Shown: positions 1-12,738, numbered from the stretch's first letter. The stretch: DNA of 64,000 nt from Zanthoxylum bungeanum (GCA_019454045.1 SKCR01034816.1:17874-81873), one strand, 5' to 3'. Program-made: numbers and translations. The notes: generated by a model from the letters alone, not told the origin.

Positions 1-674
1 ATCTCCCACTTGGCCTATAGCCAGTCACTCGAGTGTCTAACACCCGAACTATGTATGGTTGGCTCAAACTGCTGAGAAAAGGCTTTCGTCAGCGGATTTG
101 CATGATTATCATCTGATGTGATTTATTCGATCATCACATCGCCACGATGTATGATCCGAACGAATCAGATGAATATCGAAGTATGTATCTGGATCGTTGA
201 TGAGACCATTAATTCTTTAGCCTGTGCTGTAGCCTAGCTCAGCTGCTAACATAACTATATCTAATCTAATTAGATTTATTATCGACCCAAATTGCTTCTA
301 TTGCTGCCTCAGCTGCAGCAATAACCCGCATTTGTTGTTTATTCGGTAACAATATCTTGCTTGGATGATTTCCAGCTCACTGTTCCGTTGTTCAAACTGT
401 ATCGTACCGTTTTGCGACTTATAGTCGTTTTATTGGTTTAGGAAACTTGCAGTAGTGATCCCAATCACTTCAAGTTTTCCATCTCCACAGTTTTAGACAG
501 CATCATTAGTTCTCTAAGAAACTAATGGATGTTCTTAATATCAATCCAGTGACTATCACTTGGATTGGCCTGTTTGTGAATCTTTATGCTCAAAGCGTAT
601 GAGACACCAGGTCGCGTACATTTTTCAATGTACGATTTCTCGGAGAGTATTTATGAAAGCCAAGCTTTCACCGA

Positions 675-971
675 TTATTTTATGGGAATATCATTTCCTA
701 GAAATGATATGTTATCATTATTTAGGACATTTACTGTCAGTGCGCTCCCACTAACCTCCTTATATACACAAGAATAATTTTCGTTTTGAATTAAATCATA
801 TACCATTATGATTACATCAAAACGATAATTCCAACAACCTAATGCTTGCTTCAATCCAAACATGGATCGAATAACCTGCAAACATTGTTTGCTAGTTTTG
901 GTACGAAAAATCGACAGGATGTTGTAAACATCTTCCAAAAGGTTTCCGTTTAAGGAAAATGATTTTCCCAT
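675..971 (-). pseudogene. copia reverse transcriptase fragment
   Basis: A 98-residue open stretch contains the copia RT signature FGLKQALGCWNYRFD followed by a CVYK motif, which is the conserved block just before the catalytic YVDD. The expected YVDD strand is replaced by the degenerate NVLNNDNISFLGNDIP. The catalytic aspartates are therefore not preserved and the fragment is dead. It belongs to element 1. Confidence 0.85.
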
Positions 972-2819
972 TCAGCTGACACATTTCATAAATGAAAAAT
1001 GCAACATTAGCAAGAATTATCCAAATAGATTTACCGTGGTAACAGGTAAAAGGTTTCGTTGTAATCAACACAATGCTGATAACGATACCTTTCCGCTACA
1101 AGCCCAGCTTAGTACGTTGGTATGTTGCCTTCCATGTATGTCTTCCTGGAAGACTTATATAGTACCAATAGGCACAATGCCTTGTGGTACATCAACTAGT
1201 ATCGAAACATAATTGGTTTACGTGGAATCCATTTTGGATATCATGGCACTTTGCCATAATAGGGAGTCGATACCTTGTATCACTTCCTTATACGTAGTCA
1301 GTTGGTATTCCTCAAAAGATTGACATCTTTATGAGGTGAGATCAGAAACCCATACCCCAGGTTGTTTTCTGAATCTCTCCGACATACGCGGTTCTTGTGT
1401 ATTTGAAGATTACTGGTATAGTTTCATCCTTGATGAACTATATGTGTTCCATTAAGAATTCGGTGCCTGGAATAGTATTACTCTGATTTTCATCGAGTTT
1501 TACTATCCTCTCACTTACCACTGCATATAGGTATTCCTCTTAGGAAAACCGCATGGTGAGCAACAATTACATTGTTCTCTAGTGAGTTGTATAAGTACAA
1601 TACTTTGGTATCCCTAGGATAACCTACAATTGGCACTTATCCAATTTGGGTTCTAGTTTGGTATCATCCAAACATATGCCTAGCATCCCAAATTTACAGG
1701 AATGAGAAACCCGGTTTCTTTCCTATTCATATCTAATATGAATTCTGTCAAACAGATTTTTATGGAACCTTATTCAAAATAAGTTTTTGCACTGTTTAAA
1801 GCTTATCCGTTGAAGGAAATGGTAGCTCAGAGCGACTCATGATTAACCTTATCCTGTCTAACAAAATTCGGTTTCTCTGTTCGGACACATCGTCAAATTG
1901 ACGTGTTCCGAGATGGGTCATATATTGAAAGAATACTATACTCTTTCAAGTATATTTAAGAAACTTAATGCTTAAGTATTTTCCATTACGGTCTAACCGT
2001 GAAGGTTTAATACTTTATCCGATCTGTTTGTCTATTTCGTGTCGAAACTTTAAAAGTTTCCGATTTGTGTTTCAAAAGAAACACATAACCATAACGCGAT
2101 GCCACATCCGTAAAGGTCACGAAATATTCATATCCACATCTAGCCTAGCTAGACATGGGCCCACTTGCTTCACTATGAATTAGGGTTAACAGATCATTGG
2201 CATTTACACTTTTACCAAGTAAAGAGTGTTATAGGCACTTTGTCCAATAAACTAGATTTGTAGACTTTATTTGAATAGAATCAAATCAGTCTGAGTACCC
2301 ACTCTTCGAAAGTGTGGATATACGAGTCTTGTTTAATTGTGTCCCAGACAACAATGCCACAATTTGTTTCATCTGATCAAATCAGTTTGAGCTATTTGTT
2401 TGTCATGTTATATGTTTGAGATTTACTTATATTCAAAATATAAATACTGTTATTCACATCTAATGTGTTTATCTCAATATCATCTTTATATAATAAAACA
2501 CTTTAGTGTTCTAGAATATAAAGGTCAATCCGCAACGGATTAAACACTGATATAAATATAATGTTTCTAGTCAAACTAGTTACATTATAACAGTTTCCTA
2601 ATTTAAGTACACACCCGAAGGTAGTTCCTAAATTTAGGTATCTACGGTTAAAACAGCGACTTTCGTCCCGTTTCCAATTCGCAGATTAATCTCAACTGAA
2701 GTCAGTATCCTGCTCATAGCAGATTCTGAACATCAGTATATATATTTATGTACCACACTAAGTATTTTAAAATCCAGTTTTAATAATAGTATTGAACATA
2801 ATTATGACAAACATATTTG

Positions 2820-2900
2820 AAGTCGGAGCTTTGCACCGTCTTCAATTCCTTCATGTATGCTTTGTCCAAACGGCAGTCACGCTTCCGCAATCCCGTTTCC
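2820..2900 (-). pseudogene. copia gag zinc-knuckle remnant
   Basis: On the minus strand the sequence reads CLNCGKRD and then, after a shift of frame, a basic CRLD-like segment. This corresponds to the CxxCGKxGHWKxxC knuckle that is intact in the related element near 31260-31330. It places the gag end of element 1 here, upstream (in element sense) of its pol remnants. Confidence 0.5.
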
Positions 2901-3249
2901 CACAATTTAGGCAGACATTTTGGGATATGTCATTTATCTTCCTAGAAGATTATAATGATTTTGCCTTTGCCCCTTTCCACACTCAGAAGCGTTCGGCCTA
3001 GCCTAGGTCTTCCATAATATCGAAGTAAGGTGCGCCTTGCGCTACTTGCCTTATTGCAAACTTTGACTTTGTCTCCTTGAGAATAGTCATTAACTCTCCA
3101 AGAGTTAAGTATTGCAATTTATTACTTCTAAAATCTAAATATAGATTAATGAAGATCCTTCAATTTCAATATCATACGTTAAGGATCTAATCCTTAGTTA
3201 TGATAAAGAAATTAAGGAGTCTATTTGACAAATTTAATGGATTAAGCAC

Positions 3250-5720
3250 TTATGTTATCATCACATGAATCTTCCAAAGATCATGCTCTACTATTTACTT
3301 AAGTCCGGGCTTAGGCCTAAGACGTTATTTTATCAAATAAAGTAACTTATTAGTTTCCAGGACCATCCTGAAAATTTATTCCTAATTTTGAAAATTAAAC
3401 CATTTAAATACATTTTCCCTAGGATTATGTTTTAAATGCTAATCTTTCAATTTATCTTGATTCAAATAGTCCAACTATTTAATCAACGATTTAGGTACAA
3501 TTTATTATAATGATTACTATAGTCCAACTATATAATCAACTATAATTTAAATTGTTTGAATACAGTCCAACTGTTTATTAAAATAATGATTTAAATATTA
3601 GTCCAACTAACATTTAATTTATTTGATGAATGATATTTGTTTGAGCGCGTATGGCAAGTAACTAAATGAATATTGCAAATTTAATTCTTGCCTCTCACTA
3701 TTTTTCGGCGAGCCTCTAACCCTCTGTCGAGTACTCGGGAAACCGTTTTTCCTAGTGGGCTAGGACCCCGTTAAATGTCACACAATCTTGACTTTGGCCA
3801 ACAAATTGTATGATAATTAACTAGGTAGATCTCTAAGATCAATTGGATCCAACCCAATTCCTAGATCCAGTAGGTGGACATCCAAGTCCGAAACATATAT
3901 CTTATAAATGCCAATATATCTAATATATTGCCTAACCTTTTTCCTCTGAATCAACTAAGCCTTGGCTTTGGCACAACAAACTTAGTGATCCCAGTCAAGC
4001 GTGACCCATTGACCATGGAAAGCTTCGTAATCAATATCGATTGACAATAAGTGATCTTGACTTTGGCCAACAAATCACAACTTGGACAAGACACTGATAT
4101 GGAACAAAGCTCTCGTGATTCAAACACATCCTCGACGGACAAAGGCCTTGACCTTGGCCAACAAGCCAATGTCAGTCTCGGATCTTGAGTAAGAATCACT
4201 CAATGGAAGGAAAAACGCTTAATATTTTACGAGGGTTTTTCGTGTGCAAATTGGCAACCAATTTATTATCTTTGTTAAGTTCTCATCATCATACACCCTT
4301 AAACATGCATTCTAAATACATAATAAAGCGCGTATAATAAAAAAATAATAATGATATGCAGATTGATACTTAACACATTGATCCTAGATCAAATCTCTCT
4401 CTTTCCTCTCTCCCGCTAGCACATGTATTGCTTCTACCAGTTACACTACACTTATAAAGAAACCTCATTTACTTTGAGGGGAATAGGTGAGAAGAGAAAT
4501 ACAAAGAGTATGGAGGTAATAAGCTGGACACGCAGGTCCAATTAATAAATTCTAAATTTATTACAATAATTTCTAAAATTGCCCCACCCATCTAATATCC
4601 ATCCGATATACATTATTCATGCATCACAACCATGTATTCACACAAGCATGTTATCAATCAATCTAATCAAATTAATTAATCTGATAATTAATGACCATCC
4701 AATGTTCAAACAACGATTTGATTTTGCGCGAGTCCAACTCGTTTTGCGAATAAGTACTCAAAGTACGAATTCTTGAATTAAATTAAACTACAAAATTAAA
4801 TCCAATTCAATTTGTATTTAATATTAATTCACTTATTTAATTCCAAATTAAATATTACACTTTATAAATAAACCTTTACGACTTAAATTCCAAATTTAAT
4901 CGTTACGGGTCTCAAAGTCCGATTAACATCCAACGTCAATTTAATTAAAGTCCAATGGGCTTTTAATTAATTTCTTTAAGGCGTGGACTTTTGGTCAACT
5001 CGGGTCAAACCCAATAACCAAAGCCCAATCAAGGAGTACCCCATAAGCCTAGAAATTAATTTAGGCCCATTAGGCCCAATTAAATAATTAAAGGTCCATT
5101 AGTCGCATTTGGGCTTTATGGAAGTGTTTTTGGCCCTAATTGGATCCAACCAATTTAGCCTAAACCTAACTTGGTACAACCAAGCCCAATTAAGCCCATT
5201 TACAACAATATAAGCCCAAATCCAATTTAAGCCCAATTAACTAAATTACAAAAATCCAATTTTACAATTTAATTAATCTAAAGTGTATAACATAATTAAT
5301 TACATAAATCAACATTTCCAAATCATCAATTTACATAACTAATCATGCTCTTTAACATCAAATAGTGTCCAACACAATTTAACAAAAATCAAACCCAATT
5401 CATGCTTCAAAGTCTCGGCAAAAGGGGGATTTTATGTCAAATTTTAAATCCAATCCAATTGAATCAAATTCAACATTCCCAATTGATTCCAAGTCATCCA
5501 ATGAATCAAAAAATCAAAATTCCAAGATATTAGGGTTCTTGTATTTTCGGCCAAGCCTAACATTTTGGGAAAAATTGTTCCAAACCATTTTTCATGAAAT
5601 TGATCCAATCAATCTTCAATTAAAACACATTTAAGCATACTTAATCATCCAATTTCATCAAATCATGCTCAAACACATTTTACCCAATTTTAACCCTAAT
5701 ATATTTTCATGCTCAACCTC
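3250..5720 (-). other. non-coding leader of copia element 1
   Basis: About 2.4 kb of AT-rich sequence lies between the gag remnant and the primer-binding site. No coding motif is visible. It holds four spaced copies of a motif close to CTTGACTTTGGCCAACAA (near 3788, 3959, 4057 and 4147), and 'ccaact' plus short A/T runs near 3470-3610. It could be an unusually long 5' leader or include an unrecognised nested insertion. Confidence 0.45.
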
Positions 5721-5721
5721 G

Positions 5722-5734
5722 CTCATAGATACCA
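5722..5734 (-). other. primer-binding site of copia element 1
   Basis: The minus strand reads TGGTATCTATGAG immediately inside the LTR. It begins with the TGGTATC that pairs with the 3' end of initiator tRNA-Met. It departs from the usual TGGTATCAGAGC after seven bases, as some copia families do by pairing elsewhere on the tRNA. Its position one base from TGTTGG supports the LTR boundary. Confidence 0.65.
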
Positions 5735-5735
5735 T

Positions 5736-8407
5736 TGTTGGAATTGTCTAAGCATCCCAAGATCATATCAAGCAATGAAAATACAAAGTGAATACATCGA
5801 AGAAGTTACGGAATACTCACATCGATCGGTTGAGCGACGCGTTGGACAACAAAAACTTCATTTTCCGCCTCCTCCAAGCTCGGCAGTGGGCTGTCATGGA
5901 TCTCCAAGATTCGGCCATGTGTGGTCCTCATTTTCGGCTTCAATCTTCCTCCAAGCTCCAAGCTTTGGTTGATGGTGATTCCAAGCTCATGAAGTGAGTT
6001 CCCTATCACCTTTGTATGTCTCAAATGGTGTGTTAGCACTCAAGAAATTTGCCACAAATTTCACTCTTCTCTTCCTCTTCATATTCGGTCCAACCAAAAA
6101 GAAAACAGAAGAAAATTTGGCCTGTTGGCCGAGAGAGAAGAAGAGCAATTTTGGCTTCCATTTTCGTGAACCAAGGAGAGAGAGAGAGATCAAAGTGTTG
6201 TGTAATTTTTGTATATCAAATACCAGAAATTAAAAGTCAAATACCATTAAAATAATGATATATGTCTTTCAAGTTTTCAAAAAGCTTTTCAACAACTTCC
6301 ATCAAGTCATATCACTCAATCAATCAATTGTCACATCACTCAAAGCGACATGTGATTTGACGCTTGATGTGACTTGCGTGCCGCACTCGAATTCGAAATA
6401 CGAATGCGCTCGCAAACACTCTCGGGCTCGGGTTCGCTAATTCCAAATTAACGAATTTTCCGTTGCGACGTAATTAAATGATTATGCCTAGCGAAATTAC
6501 TATTCACGTCGCTAACGAATTAATCCTAAATTAACTCGTTCGCTCGAATTAAAATCTAATTTCAATTCCGCGTCGAAATCTAATTTCGTTTAATATATCG
6601 AATATATTAATTAATCGATTAATTCCAAATTAATCGTTATCTCTCTTTATATAATATTTTATCCCAGATAAAATATCTCCGCAATTAATCCCAGATTAAT
6701 TTTCTCTCTCATCTAATTAATCCCAGATTAATTAAAGTGCGAGTCATACGTCATCGGTGAATCTTCGGGAAGCGACCCATGAGATCCCCGGATATGTTGG
6801 CAGTAAATACGGTCGTCGGACTATCCGAACACGTAAGTACGTAGTACTACGTTTGTACCGATTTACAAGACAAGGTTGGCTTCTAGCAAAGCGCCATGCC
6901 TACCCAATTCTCCAGAAATATCCTTACAGGAATATAGTGATCTATATCAGGCGTAGTAACGTAGTATTGCGTATTTCGATCCAGCATCGGATGTCATGTG
7001 CTAGGCCTGAGGCTAGAATTGTGTCTGCCCCGTACGAAGCACATGTCGGATGTCTGGTAACTAGTCTCTATATCGGATAAACATGACCTTGTCATTTTAT
7101 CCCGATGACTGCAGTACATAAGAGTACTAGTATCGTATCCTACGTGACATCATCTCCACTATGACCAGAGTGATACTTCCGTCTTGACATCACACCCAAC
7201 ACACTACGATTCTCAATATACCCAGCAGAGGAGTACACAGAACCTGTTAAAGCCCTGGACGACCAAAACCAAAGTATATTGATTGTCGCAAGTATTAGCG
7301 GTGCAAGTCTCAGGTTAAGACCAAATACACCTACCCTGATTTCAGACTTCCATAGACACATAGTCATACTACCAATGGAATTCCGAGGGGGTCTATCCAG
7401 AGCGAAGCTATTTCCCGTACCATCGGTAAAACACAACCTCCTATTACACTTGTATGAGTATCATATACCCAAATATATGAGAACTATGTCGTTGTGCCCT
7501 CACAACATGCACAAGTGTAATACTAGTCTTTTACGCATTATCGATGTCCAATCTCGATAATACTCTGACTATGGATATTTAATGATTTATCCTTCGTGGA
7601 TTGATACTGTCTCATATCTTCTCAATCCAGGAACAAATCACAGGGACCTCTTATCATTTATACATCTTGGTGATCTAATCACAAATGATAAGAGAGTAAT
7701 CTCCTTTGTCACATAGTTAATTTGTACAACAACACAATGATCTGTACAAATAGTGACACTATGAGTCATAATTGTCCAACACATCTCCATATGACTGAAG
7801 TGATACTTCCATCTTGACATCACACCCAATACACTACGATTCTCAGTATACCCAGAAGAGGCGTACATAGAACATGTTAAAGCTCCGGACGACCAAAACC
7901 AAAGTATACTGATTGTCGGAAGTATTAGCGATGCAAGTCTCAGGTTAAGACCACATACACCTACCCTGATTCGGATTCCCATAGACACATAGTCATACTA
8001 CCAATGGGACTCCGAGGGGTCTATCCATAGCGAAGCTGTTCCCGGTCCAACGGCTAACAGAACCTCATATCACACTTGTATAAGTATCCAATACTTAAAT
8101 ATATGAGAACTATGCCGTTAAGCTTCCATAACGCGCACAAGTGTAATATTGGCCTATTCCGCATTATCGATGTCCAGTCTCGATAATACTACGACTGGGG
8201 ATATTTAATGATTAAACCTTTCGTGGATTAATACTGTCTCATATCTTATTAATCTGGTACTAATAATATGGACTTTTATCATTTATATATCCAAGTAATC
8301 CAATTAAAAATGATAAAAGAGCAATTTCCTTTGTCACATAGTTAATTTGTACAAAGAACACAATGTCTTTTACAAAAAGTGATGCTATGAGTCATAATTG
8401 TCCAACA
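5736..8407 (-). mobile_element. 5' LTR of copia element 1
   Basis: On the plus strand the segment starts TGTTGGAATTG next to the primer-binding site and ends ATTGTCCAACA, giving inverted TGTTGGA/TCCAACA termini. There are two equally good right ends, 7781 and 8407, because the terminal 0.63 kb is duplicated in tandem. The partner LTR is outside the window, so the boundary cannot be checked by LTR-to-LTR comparison. No gene was recognised in it. Confidence 0.65.
7149..8407. repeat. tandem duplication of LTR end (2 x about 630 bp)
   Basis: Bases 7149-7781 and 7780-8407 are two diverged direct copies. Both contain GTGATACTTCC, CTTGACATCACACCCAA, CAAGTCTCAGGTTAAGACCA and end with GAGTCATAATTGTCCAACA. 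The copies differ at many single positions, so the duplication is not recent. Confidence 0.85.
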
Positions 8408-8412
8408 CATTT

Positions 8413-8437
8413 GGGGGGGGGGGGGGGGGGGGGGGGG
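8413..8437 (+). repeat. 25-base guanine run (gypsy polypurine tract)
   Basis: There are 25 consecutive G residues directly before a gypsy-type LTR. A 15-G run stands in the equivalent place before the LTR at 36796, so this is most simply an expanded polypurine tract of a Ty3/gypsy element truncated on its left by copia element 1. Confidence 0.6.
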
Positions 8438-8444
8438 CGGGTCA

Positions 8445-8930
8445 TGTGTGAGTATTTGGGAAATTATGTCTTTTTTGCAATTGTTAGAAATTTCCTGGTA
8501 TTTATAGAATTTTTTTTTTGAAATTTATGTTTAGACTCCGCGAAATTATAGTCAGGCCCTACCATGAGGCGTACTTGAAAATTCTCATTTTGGAAGTCAT
8601 TATTATACAAATTTCGAAAATTGTTCAACAAGAAAGTTGTTCATCTCGAAAAAAACGAGTCCAATGGTTCAAAAATTAGCTCAATTAGAGTTTGTTTTCT
8701 ATTTTAATAGCCGAAAAAATAAACTTTCCACGTATAACAATATAAACAGGAATCACGTAATCGATTCTCGAAACCACACGTTTTCCAACGCGACGAAACT
8801 TCAACTTAAAACATTCCGACCTAATTTCTAACGCATAATCTCTTATTTTCAAATATCATCAAGTTCAAAATCCTTAACTTTAATTCGGAAACCTTCCAGC
8901 ACAGTTCTCGAAAAATTTCGGGGTATTACA
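8445..8930 (+). mobile_element. gypsy (chromovirus-like) 3' LTR fragment
   Basis: The segment begins TGTGTGAGTATTTGG after the poly-G tract and ends TTTCGGGGTATTACA. That end is the typical 3' terminus of Tekay/CRM-type plant chromovirus LTRs. It is about 0.49 kb. No internal coding sequence is left, because the upstream part was replaced by copia element 1. It lies about 280 bases before the DLO gene and may supply part of its distal promoter. Confidence 0.6.
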
Positions 8931-9167
8931 ATTTAATTATTATTTTTTAATCCATTTTCTAGTTTTTGGGCGGTGCTTATCTCCAGTTACTTTATCATGA
9001 TAATATACATATAGTGACATTTATGTTAATTATCCTGAAATTGCAGGTAATTAACTCAGTGATCAATTCTAATAAGGCCATGTAATTAGCTCAGATTTTG
9101 TGATATCTCAGACTCTTCTTACAATTCAAATTTAAAAGTAATAATAAAATTTAAAAGCTCACTCTCC

Positions 9168-9175
9168 TATAAAAA
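9168..9175 (+). promoter_or_regulatory. TATA box of DLO gene
   Basis: TATAAAAA lies 37 bases before the start codon, in an otherwise AT-rich stretch. This spacing leaves only a very short 5' UTR. Confidence 0.5.
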
Positions 9176-9211
9176 AGCCATCCATCAACTTCTGAACGAG
9201 CAGTTTCTGCA

Positions 9212-11817
9212 ATGGCTTCCGCAAAATCATTAGTATCCGACATCGCATCCAGGGTAAGCTCGGTTCCATCAAACTACATACGACCAGCATCAGATCGTCC
9301 AAATCTTGATGAAGTTTGTCTTGGTGATTGCATTCCTCTAGTTGATCTCCAATGTCTCAATGGCCCAAACCGCCCTGAAGTGATCAAACAGATAGGTCAA
9401 GCTTGTCAAGATTATGGTTTCTTTCAGGTATGCGTATTACAAACAGGCATGTATTGAAGATTCTTATATAATAACACATTTTTGTTATTTCCTTTATGTA
9501 AGATTAAAAACCATGGGATCCCAGAAGAGGTGATAGCCAAGATGTTATGTGTGTCAAGAGAATTTTTCCATTTGCCTGAGATTGAAAGATTGAAGAATTA
9601 TTCGGACGATCCAATGAAGGCGACAAGACTCTCTACTAGTTTCAATGTAAAAACTGAAAAAGTATCCAACTGGAGGGATTACTTAAGACTCCATTGCCAC
9701 CCTTTAGAGGACTACATGCCTGAATGGCCCACCAACCCTCAATCTTTCAGGTACTATTTTTACATACATACAACATTTTAAGGTTTTAATCATATATAAA
9801 ATTACGCTAGTTATAATCTTTATACACCTTTGGAGAATATGTGTAACAATAAGGAATTTAAAAATTTAATTACAAAATTCTAAGACAAGTATTAATTAGT
9901 CCAACCACTCTCAAGTCTCGTAACCACACACTTTGTCTAAATAGAAATTAAAGAGTAAGAATCAACACAATCAATGCATGAGATTTTATTGATGGAGTGA
10001 AAAACTATTGATAGAGAAATTTTTTTTTTTTTTTTTGAAATCGTTGGAAACCCCACCGCCAAACCACCCATTCGGCTTAAGCGAAGCAGGTAAAACCCCT
10101 GGCTATCCCAGACACTCACAAGAAACACACTCTCTGGATTCGAATCCACGACCTCAAGGTGAGATTCTGAACTCTACACCACCAAGCCATGTCATTTGGG
10201 GATGAGAAAAATCACTTTGGATATAGGTTATCACCCAAAGTCACTAGTAAAACAAACTTAATGATGACGTTGATCGATAGGCAAAATCTTTGCTAACTTA
10301 ACTACCCTAACAGTAATAACTTCTTTAAAAAAAAAACAGTAATAAGTTGAAGAAACTCTTCTACCCGCTAGACCCGGCCAAGGTTCCGGTTCGGAACCGG
10401 AACCGAACCGGTTGGAACCAGACGGTTCCGGTTCCAACCGGTTCCGGTTCGGTTAGGGTTCCAACCGGAACCGGTTTGAATTTATACAATAATATATATT
10501 TTTTTTATTTTTTAGATAAGAATTTTATTTGTAATTTAGTGTAATTATGTAATGTAATTTAACATAATTTGTAATTTACATAATTTTATTTGTAATTATG
10601 TAATTTTATTTGTAATTATTTTCAAAAAAAATAATTTAATGTAATTATTTGTAATTTAACTTTTATTTTCAAAAAAGTAAAAAAAAAAAAAACAAATGAA
10701 ACCGGAACCGGAACCGAACTGTTCGGTTCCGGTTTCGGTTCCATTTTAGTGTGGAACTGGAACCGAACCGGAATTAACCGGTTCGGAACCGAACCGAACC
10801 ACCGGCCCGGTCTACTACCCGCACTAAGCAGCCTTTTCCGAACTCCAATATTTCTTTACTCGAACTCCACCAAACGAACTCACTCCGAAGAAAAAGTTTA
10901 ATAAATATCAATATTAAATTAAATATAAGACATATTTATATTTAATTATATATAAATTTTTATCTAATAACTACATACCTATCACAATTTGATAAAAGCT
11001 CGGCATAAATCCGAATCCAAGTCCTTTGTATATATCAAATGTAGTTGGATTATAAAACCAATAAAAGGGTAGGAAAGGAAAAAAGAAAGGAGGGGATCTT
11101 AATTCATATATAATTCAAATGAAGTTGCAACATCTGAAATTTTACTTTGTTCGACAGAGAGGATGTTGCTGATTATTGCAGAAATGCTAGAGGGTTAGCA
11201 TTGACACTGCTTGAAGCAATTTCTCAGAGCTTAGGCCTGGAAAGGGATTACATAAACAAAGCACTAGGCAAGCATGGGCAGCACATGGCCATCAATTACT
11301 ATCCACCATGTCCGCAACCGGATTTGACGTACGGGTTACCCGGCCATGCTGATCCTAATGTAATCACCATTCTTCTTCAAGATGACGTGCCAGGCTTACA
11401 AGTTCTCAAAGATGGCAAGTGGGTTGCTGTCAATCCCATTCCACACACCTTCACTGTCAATATTGGAGATCAAATTCAGGTGTCATTTCTTCTGCAGAGA
11501 GTCTGACAAAAATTATGCTTCAATTTTCATACGTACGGTTCAAATAATTTTACTGCCTTCCTGTGTAGATACTAAGCAATGATCGTTACAAGAGCGTGTT
11601 ACATCGTGCCGTAGTGAATTGCAACAAGGAAAGGATTTCAATCCCAACATTCTATTGTCCATCATCTGATGCTGTGATCGGACCAGCAACACAATTGATC
11701 AACGATGATAATCCTGCCCTTTACAGGAACTTTGCATACAGTGAGTACTACGAGAAATTCTGGAACCGGGGGCTTGCAACCGAGACTTGCGTGGACATGT
11801 TTAAAATAAAAACTTAA
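9212..11817 (+). CDS. DLO: DMR6-like 2-oxoglutarate/Fe(II) dioxygenase
   Basis: Four exons, 9212-9427, 9503-9750, 11158-11479 and 11569-11817, all with GT-AG introns, give 344 residues, the usual length of the family. The N-terminal DIOX_N domain includes YGFFQ-IKNHGIPEEV. The C-terminal 2OG-FeII domain has the metal ligands H218 and D220 (GLPGHADPN) and H274 (VLHRAVVN), and R284-x-S286 for 2-oxoglutarate. The long conserved block LSTSFNVKTEKVSNWRDYLR is typical of DLO/DMR6 proteins. Known members hydroxylate salicylic acid (S3H/S5H) and lower immunity; flavone synthase activity is also reported for relatives. The enzyme should be soluble and cytosolic. Intron 2 (1407 bp) carries a SINE and a MITE. 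The reading frame is intact, so it is probably functional. Whether it acts on salicylate or a flavonoid cannot be read from the sequence. Confidence 0.92.
10020..10199 (-). mobile_element. tRNA-derived SINE in DLO intron 2
   Basis: On the minus strand the segment starts with an A-box-like GGCTTGGTGGTGTAGAG. It then has a B box GTGGATTCGAATCC, and ends in a run of about 18 A (poly-T on the plus strand at about 10020-10037). This is the Pol III promoter and tail layout of plant SINEs. Imperfect flanking repeats (GATAGAGAAA and GATGAGAAA) may be the target-site duplication. Confidence 0.75.
10369..10814. mobile_element. hAT-type MITE in DLO intron 2
   Basis: This 446-bp element is bounded by inverted termini TAGACCCGGCC and GGCCCGGTCTA. 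It is flanked by a perfect 8-bp direct repeat CTACCCGC (10361-10368 and 10815-10822), the hAT signature. Both ends are packed with GGTTCCGGTT/AACCGGAACC units, while the centre is A/T-rich and repeats 'taatttgtaatt'. It has no coding capacity. Confidence 0.85.
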
Positions 11818-12240
11818 CTACTAGTTAAAGTCATTGCTTGCTTATTGTAAGAACTTGGCACTTGGGTGTTGCCTTTAGTAAGATTAATTCCAGTTCTGTA
11901 ATTCTGTTTTTAAATTAATTATATAATAAGGCTTTTCGTTTGTTATAATAATGTGACATTTTTTAACTCATGAAAATTTGTTTTCATTCCATTAGTGGTA
12001 AGAGTTATTTCGTCTTCCATCATATTTTCCTTTACCATTAATAAAATCTTTCATCTTGCCCCAAGTTTTATTAAAAAAATGACTTTCGTTTTATGTATTG
12101 TATTGTATATTTATACACGTAGATGTTGGCGGATGTGTCGTAATTAAATTAAACATGCATATTATGTAACATTCATGCATAACTCTAATAAAGACTAAAC
12201 ATACAATCAATACTAACTCAAGAACTTAGAAAAAAACATG
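11818..12240 (+). other. DLO 3' flank
   Basis: This AT-rich stretch has no open frame of interest. A candidate poly(A) signal AATAAA lies at 12050-12055, about 235 bases after the stop. Nothing else was recognised. Confidence 0.4.
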
Positions 12241-12738
12241 TAATTGTCGTGTGTAGAAGATGAAAATACTCCAAACCAAGTCGAGAAATCTTTGTCCTTA
12301 AGAACTTATTAGCCCTGCCTCGGTGCACTTACTGATGTATTGGCTAACGTTCTCCCAATATATTTGGTTGCTTCTTGATCAAAAGATGCACTCCTTGAAT
12401 CAAGATCTACAAACTTGAAAATGGTGGAAACTCTATTTTATTATTGGTTAGACTCTCTAATTATGTATAATGACAAATGGGAAAAGTCAATAATTAAATG
12501 AGAACCTAATGATATCCATTTATAGACATGTAGGGGTGCCTTTGTAGGCACTCTTTAGTTTAAGGATATAATTCTTCTAAATGTTACACTCCTCTATGAT
12601 GCCCTTTGAACTCAAGAGTTATATTCTATCAATTTTAGAGGACATGCCCCTTTAATTTGTGTCTCTCCTATAGGACACATGCTAAGAGGCATGTCTCTGA
12701 AATGCAACACCTTATAAATATTAGAGAATTTATTACCA
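12240..12738 (-). mobile_element. 3' LTR of copia element C (left end not resolved)
   Basis: On the minus strand a polypurine tract AATTGTGGGGGA (12739-12750) is followed by TGGTAATAAATTC, the start of the LTR. The other end, toward lower coordinates, could not be fixed because the partner LTR was not found in the window. The AT-rich sequence with short imperfect direct motifs is consistent with an LTR. Confidence 0.5.

Larger units (their letters stand above)
1..5735 (-). mobile_element. Ty1/copia element 1, internal region (decayed)
   Basis: The internal part of a copia retrotransposon reads right to left. The window opens on a purine-rich tract (as read on the minus strand) that matches the polypurine tract next to the 3' LTR of the related element at 28148, so the 3' LTR must lie just left of base 1. 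RNase H remnants lie at about 60-600, RT at 675-971, integrase and RT remnants at about 1100-2500, and a gag zinc knuckle near 2840-2890. Short stretches, for example around 1215-1275, are recognisably the same as 29650-29705 of the second copia element. All reading frames are broken, so no protein is expected. Confidence 0.75.

Noticed and set aside
10130..10165. Possible tRNA gene (B-box GGATTCGAATCC)
   Set aside because: No cloverleaf or anticodon arm could be drawn, and an A tail follows; it is the promoter part of a SINE.
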